A stretch of DNA of 64,000 nucleotides from NCBI RefSeq assembly GCF_003732275.1, contig NZ_MOBM01000020.1, positions 186,001 to 250,000 on the forward strand, in the 5' to 3' direction. The number at the start of each line of letters is the position of its first letter. The first letter of the stretch is position 1. This document shows, one piece after another, positions 51,271 to 60,250 of this stretch. The notes beneath the pieces were generated by a model. That model was given only the letters and a program-made list of their open reading frames with translations, searched no databases and had not been told where the DNA came from. The position numbers were made by a program, and so were the translations under genes. Origin of the DNA: Pseudomonas frederiksbergensis. GTDB taxonomy: Bacteria; Pseudomonadota; Gammaproteobacteria; Pseudomonadales; Pseudomonadaceae.

Positions 51271-52167
51271 TTACTTCGTCACGACGGGTTGGTGTATTTC
51301 GGCGACATACCCACCAGGGAATGCCACCAAAGCGGATTGACGACCAGGTTCTGCTTTAAGGTCTACCAACAGTTGTGCGCCGGAATTCTTGGCTTTGGAG
51401 AGGGTGGCTGCCAGGTCGCCAACTTCGTAACCGGTCGTTTCACGGCCGTAGGGGTAAGGCAGGTGCCCGTCAGTCACGAACACCACCATCTTGCCGAAAT
51501 CGGATTCCAGTTTTACGCGGCGGATGGTCTTTCCTGGCTCTCCAACCACAGCGCCATCGAGATGCTTCTCATCGGCCACGACTTTGCCGTGGGAGAAACC
51601 CGTGAAACTTTTGATGAAGGCATCGGCACGTTGCTCAGAGACATACACCCGGTTTTCAGGGATTGTCTGAAACGGTGCGTAATTCGGCGCCTTGTCGTGC
51701 CAGTAGAGCTGCATATTCACGCCGCCTGGCCATTGCACCACCACATCGCGACCGATCGGATCGGGGAAGTCATGCACGATCACGTCAGCGCCATGCTTCT
51801 TGGCTTCGGCGATCGCGACATCCATATCCCTCACGAGATAGCCATTACGCTCGGCGCCAAAGGGGTAAGGGACAGGCGTGGTGAAGCCGAAAAGCGACAC
51901 GCTACCGACTGGCGTCTGTACCAGTTGCGAAGTAGTGCTACTGGGAACGGGCAACACATTGACCACGACCTGCGCAGTGCTCTTGCCACCAAAGGTGGCC
52001 ACGAAGCTTTTAACAAAACTATCAACGTCGCTTGGGGCAACGTAGACATGACTGGTGTCGTACTGGGCTGCGACAGCCACGGCTGGGTTGGTTGCCGCCT
52101 GCGCAGAGAGGGAAGCGGCCATTCCAAGAATGACAGCCAGAGGAAACTGCTTGAATGAATGTTTCAT
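51271..52167 (-). CDS. Exported VOC/glyoxalase-like protein
   Basis: A 298-residue protein with a signal peptide (MKHSFKQFPLAVILGMAASL to SAQAA). Start ATG 52167 has AAGGGC ahead; a longer frame to 52266 lacks a ribosome site. Two similar halves (about 40-160 and 170-295) each contain the vicinal-oxygen-chelate pattern: TSHVYVAPSDVDSFVKSF and later ENRVYVSEQRADAFIKSF, with DVVVQWPGGVNMQLYWHD and ALVAFPGGYVAEIHQP as matching ends. This suggests an internal duplication, which is usual for the fold. Most VOC proteins are cytoplasmic, so the export signal is notable. It may form an operon with the following barrel gene. Confidence 0.85.
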   Translation of the reverse strand: MKHSFKQFPLAVILGMAASLSAQAATNPAVAVAAQYDTSHVYVAPSDVDSFVKSFVATFGGKSTAQVVVNVLPVPSSTTSQLVQTPVGSVSLFGFTTPVPYPFGAERNGYLVRDMDVAIAEAKKHGADVIVHDFPDPIGRDVVVQWPGGVNMQLYWHDKAPNYAPFQTIPENRVYVSEQRADAFIKSFTGFSHGKVVADEKHLDGAVVGEPGKTIRRVKLESDFGKMVVFVTDGHLPYPYGRETTGYEVGDLAATLSKAKNSGAQLLVDLKAEPGRQSALVAFPGGYVAEIHQPVVTK

Positions 52168-52734
52168 AAGAAGCCCTTGATGAGTTGAGAGTCGCGACAC
52201 CGTCGAATAGCAACGCTGCCGTTCAGTAAGCGTATGAAGCGGAGATAGATGGTCGATAGGATCCATGTGCGCAGAAACATGAAACTAAATTCATTTGATC
52301 ATGGCGATATTCCAATCCAGCTCTCGACCATCACTTCCCTGTTGAACCGCCAGGGAACTTTTGGCGCGCATTTATGGGTCGCTGAAGGAAGGGACTATTG
52401 AAAGAATGGGGCTGTTGTTTCGCCGAACGTCAATTCGCAAGCCAGCATGCACGGCGAAAATAATCAAATAAGTAACCAGACCCGCAACACAACGCGCAAC
52501 GGTCAAGTTACTTGTCGCCTGGTTGTAGATGCTCATTGAAAGCAGGACTCCACAAAGTACCTGTTTGTATTGGGAGCTGTTTAGAAGGACTGGGGGCGGC
52601 ACTGTCTTCCCAAGCCGAAGCCCATATTTGATCCATGAGACGGACTTGCCAATTTGCAGGCGTACTTCGCTCAAAAAAAAACCGCCGAAGTCCTTTCCAG
52701 CGGAAACGATCGATCAGTGCAGGCCGTAATGCAA
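52168..52734. other. Intergenic region upstream of the VOC gene
   Basis: A 567-base gap between the VOC start and the DoxX stop. Short open frames on both strands show no family pattern. It is A/T-rich around 52260-52560 and should hold the VOC/barrel operon promoter. No operator or terminator stands out. Confidence 0.4.
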
Positions 52735-53154
52735 TCAGCGAGCGAGAGCAAATGCCTTACGGCGCGCAAGAAAAACGTCGAAGCTCAACATCCCTCCACC
52801 AAAGGCCGCAACTTGCAGTAGACCGCCAGCGATCGAGATGTTTTTGAAGAAGTTGACGAACTGCGCCTGGTCAGCCAGTGAGTTGTGGAAAGCAACAGCG
52901 GTAACCACGGTGAACACTGCCATGGCTGCTGCGACTAAACGGGTACGGATACCCAGGACCAGCAATGACGCCAAGACCAGCTCTACCCCCAGTGCTCCCA
53001 GGTAGGCCAGTTTTGGAAACGGCATCCCACTCGACTCGATGTAGGCAATAGTGGCTGCCGGGCCTGTCAACTTCGAAAAGCCGCTCAACAGGAACAGGGC
53101 CGCCAGCAGAAGGCGGCCAATAGCTGCGGTGATATCTTTGCTTGTGATATTCAT
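52735..53154 (-). CDS. DoxX-family membrane protein
   Basis: A 139-residue inner-membrane protein with four predicted helices. The start GRLLLAALFLLSGFSKLTGP, the middle LGVELVLASLLVLGIRTRLV and the following AFHNSL match DoxX/DUF417-like proteins. Members are linked to sulphur metabolism or redox stress in some bacteria, but their biochemical role is mostly unknown. It is followed by the VOC gene on the same strand at a distance, and preceded by PagL after 200 bases. Confidence 0.88.
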   Translation of the reverse strand: MNITSKDITAAIGRLLLAALFLLSGFSKLTGPAATIAYIESSGMPFPKLAYLGALGVELVLASLLVLGIRTRLVAAAMAVFTVVTAVAFHNSLADQAQFVNFFKNISIAGGLLQVAAFGGGMLSFDVFLARRKAFALAR

Positions 53155-53354
53155 TTGGAAATCTCTACGTCAGTTTCGGGTGGCCCCGTTTGGGGTATTG
53201 GCGAAGCTCCAGGTGGAACTTAAAACCAAGATAATTCAGCACAATCGGACTTTTGCTTCGTATTTCTCAACAGTGATACGCACCGGTCTAAAGCAGGACC
53301 TTCTCCATGCCAATATTCAGCAGTGCCAGCGCAGCGAAGAGGTAAGTACAACAA

Positions 53355-53873
53355 TCAAAATTGATGGGCGTAAAACAAGGAATACGATTCAACGCCGGCA
53401 TTAGGCTGCGCGAGGCCCGCATTGGAATAATGAATGACGCGAACACCGACCCTTTGAGCCTCTCCTATTTTCAAACCAGCACCAAGACGATCCTCAAAGT
53501 TGAACACGGAGCCCATCTTCCGGTCACCTACGCCAGTACCGGAAAACAGCGATGCACCGATACCCGCTTCGATAAAGGGTCTGTAGAAGCCATCTCCAAT
53601 AACGTATTCGAATACCGGAGCGGCGGAAATAGAGTGTCTACCGCTGGCTTGATCACCGCCCTCCCAATACGTATACCCAACGTCCCAATAACCACCAAAG
53701 TGTCCGATTGAGGACTCAAGCCAGCGCTTGTCCCACTCCCAACCCAAACCTGCACGGTATGTCATGTCGCCTTGGCGGGTAACGCCGACCGCTGCGGAAA
53801 TCTGCGCAGCCTGACTTGAAATCGATGCGCTTGCTAACAACCCCAAAAGAATGGAAGGAAGAATTCTAGCCAT
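53355..53873 (-). CDS. pagL: Lipid A 3-O-deacylase
   Basis: A 172-residue outer-membrane enzyme that removes the 3-O-acyl chain of lipid A. ATG 53873 begins a normal signal peptide (MARILPSILLGLLASAS to SQAA); the 11 residues before it in the longer frame are not conserved-looking. The catalytic His148, Ser150 and Glu162 lie in IHYSNAGLAQPNAGVESYS, with the same spacing as His126, Ser128 and Glu140 of P. aeruginosa PagL. The protein ends YAHQF, as expected for a barrel. No regulator is adjacent. Confidence 0.93.
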   Translation of the reverse strand: MARILPSILLGLLASASISSQAAQISAAVGVTRQGDMTYRAGLGWEWDKRWLESSIGHFGGYWDVGYTYWEGGDQASGRHSISAAPVFEYVIGDGFYRPFIEAGIGASLFSGTGVGDRKMGSVFNFEDRLGAGLKIGEAQRVGVRVIHYSNAGLAQPNAGVESYSLFYAHQF

Positions 53874-54175
53874 TAAATATCCCTTAATCAGGTCGGTGAA
53901 GAGCACGTCGTTGCAAACGCGCGCTATCAGTCGAGAGATATTTTCTTTTCGGCGGGTGACGGTGACTATGCTTTTTGTGCTGACTTAACCGGCCAGATAC
54001 ATAGAGCTTTACGGTCTTGATTGAACGAGAGGTCCTGCAGGTATTGCCTGTGAATGCCACCGGCCATGATCTCAGGCCCCATATATCTTGCAGCAACTGA
54101 TCGCAGGCCTTGCCCCTTGAACCCTCTTCATTTTTCAGTCGACGCCCACTAAAAGCAGCAAGCTATAGCCTATGG
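53874..54175. other. Intergenic region between the efflux permease and pagL
   Basis: A 302-base gap. It should contain the pagL promoter and the end of the efflux transcript. No gene, operator or clean terminator was seen. Confidence 0.35.
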
Positions 54176-57100
54176 CTAAAGCTTTGTGGTCAGGTGAACG
54201 TCGAGAGGACGGGGTGGCGTCCTATCCACCAGGCTTGCTTGCTTATTCGCTGTTTCAGTTTGACCCGTATTGTCAGGACGGATCTTGAACCAGATGGCGT
54301 ACATCGCTGGCAGGAACACCAGCGTCATGATGGTTCCGACGAATGTGCCTCCGATCAGCGTGTAGGCCAGCGTCCCCCAGAAGACGGAGTGTGTCAGCGG
54401 AATGAATGCCAGGATTGCCGCAAGCGCTGTCAGCAGTACCGGGCGGGCACGTTGTACCGTGGCTTCGACTACTGCGTGAAACGGGTCCAGCCCTTCTTGC
54501 GCGTTGTGATGGATTTGCCCAATCAGAATCAGCGTATTGCGCATCAAGATGCCCGACAACGCGATTAAACCGACCAGAGCATTGATACCAAACGGCTGCT
54601 GGAAGACAAGCAGTGTCGGTACCACACCAATCAACCCTAACGGCGAGGTGAGGAACACCATGATCAACGCCGAGATTGAACGAACCTGCACAATGATGAT
54701 GAGCAATGTCATGGCTATCATGATTGGCAGCAACGGTAAAATCGCCTTACCTGCCTTGCCCGACTCCTCGATTGCACCCGCCTGCTCAATCCGATAACCG
54801 GAAGGCAGTTTCTCAATGATCGGCTGCAACTCCTTCATGACCACACTTGAAACGTCCGGCGGCTGCAAGCCTTCGGCAATGTCGCCGCGCACGGTAATGG
54901 TCGGCGTGCGGTCACGACGGCGAAGGATCGGATCCTCCATGCGCACATCGACCTCTCCCACCTGAGACAGCGGAATCCGCTGACCCGCCGCGCCCACCAG
55001 CGTGAAGCCTTCTATCTTGGCGGGATCGAGCCGGATATCCCCCGCTGCGCGACCAACCACCTGCACCGAGCGAATGTCCTCACGAACTGCGGTGATCGGT
55101 ACTCCGGCCAGCAGGAACTGCAGTTGCTGCGCGACTGAGTTTGACGTCAACCCCACCGCCTCCAAGCGATCCTGATCCAGAGCGAAATGCAGCGTCGGCG
55201 TCAGCGGTCCCCAATCGGTGTTGACGGTTCTCATCATCGGGCTCGACTGCAACACGTCCTGTACCTGGCCCGCAATCTCGCGCAACTTTGACGGATCAGG
55301 TCCCATCACCCGGTAGGCCACCGGAAATGGCGAATAAGGACCAAATACAATTTGAGACGCCCTGACGCGGGCCTCTGGGGCGAGTCCTTCAGCGACCGCT
55401 TCGCGAAAGCGGAATTTGAGGGTTTCACGTGCCTCCTGACTGTCCGTCAGCACCACAATCTTGGCGAACGATGGATCGGGCAGTTCTGGCGCCATCGCCA
55501 GGAAGAAGCGTGGCGCCCCCTGCCCAATATAGGCCGTGACGATTTTTGCCTCTTCCTGCTTTTGCAGCCAGGCCTCGACCTTTGCGGCAGTGGCACTGGT
55601 CTGCTCGATGGAGGTTCCGTAGGGCATTTGCACCTCGACCATCACCTCGGGACGGTCAGAGGTCGGGAAGAACTGCTTCTTCACCAGGCTCATGCCTAAA
55701 ACTGCCACGAAAAACAGCGTAATAACCGTGCCAGCCACCAGCCATTTGCGGGCGATGACCCGTGTCAGAACTCCGCGGAAGCGGTTGTAATGGGGAGTGT
55801 TGTAGATAGCCGCATGCCCACCCTCTACCTTCTTGATGTTTGGCAACAACTTCACCCCCAGGTAAGGGGTGAAGGCCACCGCGACGACCCAGGAAGCGAT
55901 CAAAGCAATGCCCACGATCCAGAACATGTTGCTGGTGTACTCGCCGGCAGTCGATTGCGCGAAGCCGTTCGGCAAAAAGCCGATAGCCGTCACTAGCGTA
56001 CCGGCAAGCATCGGCGCGGCCGTATGACTCCAGGCGTACGCGGAAGCTTTGATGCGGTCGTAGCCCTCTTCCATTTTCACCACCATCATTTCGATAGCAA
56101 TGATGGCGTCGTCCACCAGCAGTCCAAGCGCCAGAATCAACGAGCCGAGGGTAATACGGTCAAAGTTCTTTCCGGTGGCCGCCATCACCACAAACACTAT
56201 CGCCAACGTCAACGGTACCGCCGCTGCGACCACGAGGCCTACCCGCCAGCCCATGCTGAGAAAGCAGACAAGCATCACCACAAGCAGCGCGACAAAAAAT
56301 TTGACCATGAACTCGCCAACGGCCGAGTCAATGTTCACGGCTTGATCAGTGACCTTGGTCAGCGTCATGCCCAGCGGCATGCCTTCATTTATCTTCGTCG
56401 TCTCGGCGTCCAGCGCCTTGCCCAGGTCCAGGCCATTCCAGCCCTCGCGCATTATGACCCCCAGCAACAAGGCCTCTTCGCCGTTATTGCGCACCAGGAA
56501 GGTGGCAGGGTCTTCGTAGCCTCGTTCAACCGTCGCCACGTCCGAGAGCTTCAACGTGCGCCCCTGAATCGCCAGGGGCGTGTCACGAATTTTCTCCAAT
56601 TTATCGAAAGCGCCATCCACCCGCAGGAAAACCTGCGGCCCGTTGGTTTCGATCGAACCGGCGGGTGTAAGCACGTTCTGGCTATTCAGCGCGGCGAAGA
56701 TGTCCTGGGGAGAAACGCCCAAGGTGGCCAGTCGGTCATGGGAGAAGGACACAAAAATGCGCTCGGCTTGTTCACCGATGATGTTGACCTTCTTCACGCC
56801 CGGCACATGCAACAGTTGTTGGCGCAACGACTCAGCATCACGCACCAATAGTCGCTGCGGCTCGCCTTTGGCTTTCAACGCGAACAGCGCAAACGTCACG
56901 TCCGAATACTCGTCGTTGACCAATGGCCCGATCACACCCGCCGGTAGCTTGGTGGCTTCGTCGTCGAGCTTTTTGCGTGCCTGATAGAACTCCTCCTGCA
57001 CTTGCGAGGGCGGCGTGCTATCGAGCAATGACACCATCGTGAAAGCGAGGCCAGGACGGGTGTAGGTTTCCGTGCGGTCGTACCATTTCAGTTCTTGCAG

Positions 57101-57325
57101 GCGTTTTTCAAGTGGCTCTGCTACCTGATCCTGCATCTCCTGCGCCGTGGCGCCCGGCCACGCGGTAATGATCGTCAACTGCTTGACCGTAAAGGGAGGA
57201 TCTTCCGCACGCCCCAGCTGGAAGAACGCCAGGGTGCCTGCAACGGCAATCAGGAAGATCAGAAACACCGTAATGGATCGCTCACGAACGGCGATCGCGG
57301 AAAGATTGAAGCGCCCCTCGCTCAT
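54176..57325 (-). CDS. RND efflux permease (AcrB/HAE-type)
   Basis: A 1049-residue inner-membrane pump of the hydrophobe/amphiphile efflux family. It opens NLSAIAVRERSITVFLIFLI and has 12 predicted helices in two halves with large periplasmic loops. The paired Asp of the proton relay is in LGLLVDDAIIAIEMM and the second-half counterpart in LVGLIALSGILMRNTLILIG. It should act with the adaptor whose gene overlaps by ATGA and the outer-membrane factor encoded divergently. A shared palindrome (GTGAC-N14-GTCAC) at both promoters indicates joint repression by the TetR protein encoded at 61718-62344. Confidence 0.94.
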   Translation of the reverse strand: MSEGRFNLSAIAVRERSITVFLIFLIAVAGTLAFFQLGRAEDPPFTVKQLTIITAWPGATAQEMQDQVAEPLEKRLQELKWYDRTETYTRPGLAFTMVSLLDSTPPSQVQEEFYQARKKLDDEATKLPAGVIGPLVNDEYSDVTFALFALKAKGEPQRLLVRDAESLRQQLLHVPGVKKVNIIGEQAERIFVSFSHDRLATLGVSPQDIFAALNSQNVLTPAGSIETNGPQVFLRVDGAFDKLEKIRDTPLAIQGRTLKLSDVATVERGYEDPATFLVRNNGEEALLLGVIMREGWNGLDLGKALDAETTKINEGMPLGMTLTKVTDQAVNIDSAVGEFMVKFFVALLVVMLVCFLSMGWRVGLVVAAAVPLTLAIVFVVMAATGKNFDRITLGSLILALGLLVDDAIIAIEMMVVKMEEGYDRIKASAYAWSHTAAPMLAGTLVTAIGFLPNGFAQSTAGEYTSNMFWIVGIALIASWVVAVAFTPYLGVKLLPNIKKVEGGHAAIYNTPHYNRFRGVLTRVIARKWLVAGTVITLFFVAVLGMSLVKKQFFPTSDRPEVMVEVQMPYGTSIEQTSATAAKVEAWLQKQEEAKIVTAYIGQGAPRFFLAMAPELPDPSFAKIVVLTDSQEARETLKFRFREAVAEGLAPEARVRASQIVFGPYSPFPVAYRVMGPDPSKLREIAGQVQDVLQSSPMMRTVNTDWGPLTPTLHFALDQDRLEAVGLTSNSVAQQLQFLLAGVPITAVREDIRSVQVVGRAAGDIRLDPAKIEGFTLVGAAGQRIPLSQVGEVDVRMEDPILRRRDRTPTITVRGDIAEGLQPPDVSSVVMKELQPIIEKLPSGYRIEQAGAIEESGKAGKAILPLLPIMIAMTLLIIIVQVRSISALIMVFLTSPLGLIGVVPTLLVFQQPFGINALVGLIALSGILMRNTLILIGQIHHNAQEGLDPFHAVVEATVQRARPVLLTALAAILAFIPLTHSVFWGTLAYTLIGGTFVGTIMTLVFLPAMYAIWFKIRPDNTGQTETANKQASLVDRTPPRPLDVHLTTKL

Positions 57326-58431
57326 GGACGACCCCCGGCAACTTTGGCGTCATCCTGTTGAGGCAATCTCACCTCTTCACCTTCGCGCAACAGATGTGCG
57401 CCTAACGCTACGATCTGCTCGCCGACTTTGAGGTCGCCCGCGACTCGCACTGTGTCATCGCTCAAGCCCAGGATTTGTACAGGTCGCCAGGCCACCTTCG
57501 CCGGTGTACCGGCGATGACCCACACGCCAGTGCCTTGGCCTGGGTCATAAACGGCAGCGATCGGTACTTGCAGCCCCTGCCCTTGCGTGGCGCCTTCAGC
57601 GATCCGAAGCGTGACGGTCGAACCTATCGGCGCATTGGCCAGCGCCCCCTCAAGCACATACCGCGCCTCGAAGGTGCGTGTCATTCGGTCGGCCGAGTCA
57701 GAAAGCAGCCTCAGCTTCGCTGTAACAGCATCCGCGGTATTGCCATAAAGCGTCGCCTGCGCGATGGATCCTGCTGCGGGGCGCAACGTCTCGGGCAGAT
57801 GCACGATGGCTTCGCGCTGCCCTGCCCGCGCCAGTCGAACCACGGGCTGTCCCGGGCTGACAACTTGTCCGGGCTCGGCGAGCGTCTCCACCACAACGCC
57901 GTCGGAATCCGCAAACAGCACCGCATAACCAGAAGCATTGCGAGCTACATCAGCCTGCGCTTCAGCGGCGCTAAGCTGCGCCTTTGCGGTATCCGCTGCG
58001 GCTTTGATCTGGTCATAGGCCGATGCAGAAATAGCACCTGCGGCGACCAGGTCGCGATATCGAGCCTCGTCATCTGCTGTCTGTTTGGCTCGGGCCCGAG
58101 CGGCTATGACTGACTCTTGCTGTGCTCGCGCCTGCAACCCTAGGTCGATTGGGTCAAGGCGCATGAGTGGCTGACCACGTTTAACGGTCTGACCGGTGTC
58201 AACCAGACGCTCAAGCACCTTGCCTGATACCCGAAAACCCAGATCGCCCTGGACGCGGGCAGCCACGACACCAGTGAAAGAACGTGAGGCGTCGGAGGAA
58301 CCCTGAACCGCTGCGGACCTAACCAGAGGAGCATGCGTGCGCGGATCTTCAACGGTGGATGAGTCACCACATGCCGCCAGGACAAGAGGCAACAAGCAAG
58401 CGGCAATGGGGAAAGGTCGAAGCCGGCGCAT
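57322..58431 (-). CDS. RND efflux periplasmic adaptor lipoprotein
   Basis: A 369-residue membrane-fusion protein. It has a lipoprotein signal with LVLAAC (Cys21). Next come the barrel-sandwich region (VSGKVLERLVDTGQTVKRG ... PLMRLDPIDL), an alpha-hairpin (about 100-165), the return lipoyl half (ADSDGVVVETLAEPGQVVSPGQP), and the beta-barrel and membrane-proximal domains. The stop overlaps the permease start (ATGA), so pump and adaptor are coupled. An operator covers its promoter: TTGACA on the minus strand (58494-58489) lies inside the palindrome. Confidence 0.93.
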   Translation of the reverse strand: MRRLRPFPIAACLLPLVLAACGDSSTVEDPRTHAPLVRSAAVQGSSDASRSFTGVVAARVQGDLGFRVSGKVLERLVDTGQTVKRGQPLMRLDPIDLGLQARAQQESVIAARARAKQTADDEARYRDLVAAGAISASAYDQIKAAADTAKAQLSAAEAQADVARNASGYAVLFADSDGVVVETLAEPGQVVSPGQPVVRLARAGQREAIVHLPETLRPAAGSIAQATLYGNTADAVTAKLRLLSDSADRMTRTFEARYVLEGALANAPIGSTVTLRIAEGATQGQGLQVPIAAVYDPGQGTGVWVIAGTPAKVAWRPVQILGLSDDTVRVAGDLKVGEQIVALGAHLLREGEEVRLPQQDDAKVAGGRP

Positions 58432-58476
58432 AGGTTCCCTTACTTAAAAATAGGACGATCGCCACATTCTCAGCCT

Positions 58477-58502
58477 AGTGACCATATGTGTCAATGGTCA
58501 CA
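58477..58502. promoter_or_regulatory. Operator 1 for the efflux adaptor/permease promoter
   Basis: Palindrome GTGAC-N14-GTCAC with the arms at 58478-58482 and 58497-58501. It overlaps a minus-strand TTGACA (-35) of the adaptor gene. It is one of four matching sites near genes of this group, all with the same arm and spacing; only the outermost base differs here (A for T). Confidence 0.85.
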
Positions 58503-58589
58503 ACCCATGAAACATTCAGCTTCTCAAGCTCAACACAGAAACCGCCGCTACCAATGAGAAAAATCCAGAACTTGCTCAACGCACCTCAA

Positions 58590-58624
58590 TTGACAGAGTG
58601 TGACTATTGCGTAATATGGTCACA
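58590..58624 (+). promoter_or_regulatory. Promoter and operator 2 for the outer-membrane factor gene
   Basis: A near-perfect sigma70 promoter, TTGACA at 58590 and TAATAT at 58612 with 16 bases between, is overlapped by TGTGAC-N14-GTCACA (58599-58624). A repressor bound here would block polymerase. The site ends 25 bases before the ATG at 58650. Confidence 0.88.
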
Positions 58625-58649
58625 AATATCCTCGATTGAAGGAATCTCA

Positions 58650-60110
58650 ATGCCTCCCCTCCGTCCAATTGCTCTTTTGGTCAGCGCCGGCTTATTGGCA
58701 GGTTGCGCGGTCGGTCCGGACTACCATCGTCCAGACGCTCCGCTTTCGGATCGCTACTTGGGTCAGCCTTCTGTCGAACAGCGTCGTGGAGCGACGCCGA
58801 CCAGCCTTGTAGCTTGGTGGGAAGGCTTTGGTGATCCAGTGCTGACCGACTTCATCTCCAAGGCGCTTGAGCAGAATCTGGACCTGGCGCAGGCGTCGGC
58901 GCGAGTCACACAGGCGCGGGCCGGACTAGGTGCTGCAAATGCCGCTTTACTCCCCTCAGGGAACATCAGCGCACAGGCCGCACGCTCCTACCAGTCAATC
59001 GAGACGCCGCTCGGCCAGGTGTTGAACTCAACGCCTGGCTATGATCGGTACGGAAGCTCCTACGAAGCCAACCTCGATGCCAGCTGGGAGGTAGATGTCT
59101 TTGGCGGATTGCGCCGCGGACGCGAGGCTGCTCTGGCCGAGTACCAGGCTTCCCAGGCGGACGTCGCTGCCACACGATTGGCCATCGCCGCGCAGACCGC
59201 TGATATCTACATCACTATCCGCGGACTGCAGACCCGGCTGGACATTGCGAATCGGCAAGTCAAAACGCAGCAGGAGTTGCTGGAGAAAGTCCAATTGCTC
59301 TACAGCAAGGGGCTCGCCGCCAACTATCAGGTTCGCCAGACCGAGGGCGCGCTATCGCAGGTCCAAGCGACAGTGCCGGTCCTGCAGACCGGTCTGGATG
59401 CTGCCATGAATGCGCTGGATGTAATGCTCGGCACGCCGCCAGGCACTCACCGCACGCAACTGGCAAGTGCGGGGAGCATTCCTGTAGCGCCACAGTTAAA
59501 GGCAATGGGAACGCCGGCCGATTTGCTGCGCCGCAGGCCAGACCTCATTGTGGCTGAGCGCCGTCTTGCGGCCTCAAACGCACGCATCGGGGAGGCGATT
59601 GCTGAGTACTACCCGAAATTCTCCCTTAGTGCATTGCTGGGCAGTGCCACGGCTGTATCCGCAGGCAACCTTTTTACCGGCGGCGCCAGCCAGTCGGCGG
59701 GCGTATTGGGACTGCGCTGGAGACTCTTCGACTTCGGTCGCATAAACGCCCAAATCGACCAAGCCAAGGGACAGGAAGCCGAAGCCCTGGCCGCTTACCG
59801 TCAGTCTGTGCTGCGCGCCACCGAGGATGTCGAGAACGCGTTCTCCTCACTGGTGAATCGGGAAGCTCAAGCAACCACCCTCACCGGGGGAGAGGCGTCT
59901 CTGACGCAGGCCCGCCAATCGTCGTTCATTGCCTATGAGAAAGGCACGGCCAGCCTGATCGATGTCCTGCACGCTGACGAGACGATGCTGCAGGCGTCCG
60001 ATGCTCGGGCGCAAGCGCGAACGGAATCGGCACGAGCGGCGGTTGCGGCATTCAAATCGCTAGGTGGTGGCTGGCAACCTCCTGAAGCCCGGCCTGTTGC
60101 GACACGATGA
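58650..60110 (+). CDS. Outer-membrane factor of RND efflux (OprM/NodT family)
   Basis: A 486-residue lipoprotein, ATG 58650 with GAAGGA just ahead; the frame extends upstream to 58488 but would run through the operator, so it is rejected. The lipobox is LLAGC (Cys19), followed by AVGPDYHRP typical of NodT-type proteins. Two repeated halves contain the long coiled-coil helices of the TolC fold, including NLDLAQASARVTQARAGLGA and the LLRRRPDLIVAERRLAASNA repeat start. It should join the adaptor and permease encoded divergently. The promoter carries operator 2, so all three are co-regulated. Confidence 0.93.
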   Translation: MPPLRPIALLVSAGLLAGCAVGPDYHRPDAPLSDRYLGQPSVEQRRGATPTSLVAWWEGFGDPVLTDFISKALEQNLDLAQASARVTQARAGLGAANAALLPSGNISAQAARSYQSIETPLGQVLNSTPGYDRYGSSYEANLDASWEVDVFGGLRRGREAALAEYQASQADVAATRLAIAAQTADIYITIRGLQTRLDIANRQVKTQQELLEKVQLLYSKGLAANYQVRQTEGALSQVQATVPVLQTGLDAAMNALDVMLGTPPGTHRTQLASAGSIPVAPQLKAMGTPADLLRRRPDLIVAERRLAASNARIGEAIAEYYPKFSLSALLGSATAVSAGNLFTGGASQSAGVLGLRWRLFDFGRINAQIDQAKGQEAEALAAYRQSVLRATEDVENAFSSLVNREAQATTLTGGEASLTQARQSSFIAYEKGTASLIDVLHADETMLQASDARAQARTESARAAVAAFKSLGGGWQPPEARPVATR

Positions 60111-60197
60111 TTTAACCAGGTGACGTAGCACTTGATGCACGCACCGCCAACCGGAGTACAGCCCCTCAGGGGAAAGGCCCGGGATGTGTTCTTAAAG

Positions 60198-60222
60198 GTC
60201 GGGAGGCACGCGTGCTCCCGAC
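60198..60222. terminator. Inverted repeat between convergent efflux-factor and FadL genes
   Basis: Arms GTCGGGAG (60198-60205) and CTCCCGAC (60215-60222) enclose a further CACG/CGTG pairing. It lies between two convergent genes and may act as a bidirectional terminator, though no T tract follows on either strand. Confidence 0.55.
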
Positions 60223-60250
60223 AGGACATTTATCGCGTAACAGCACTCAA

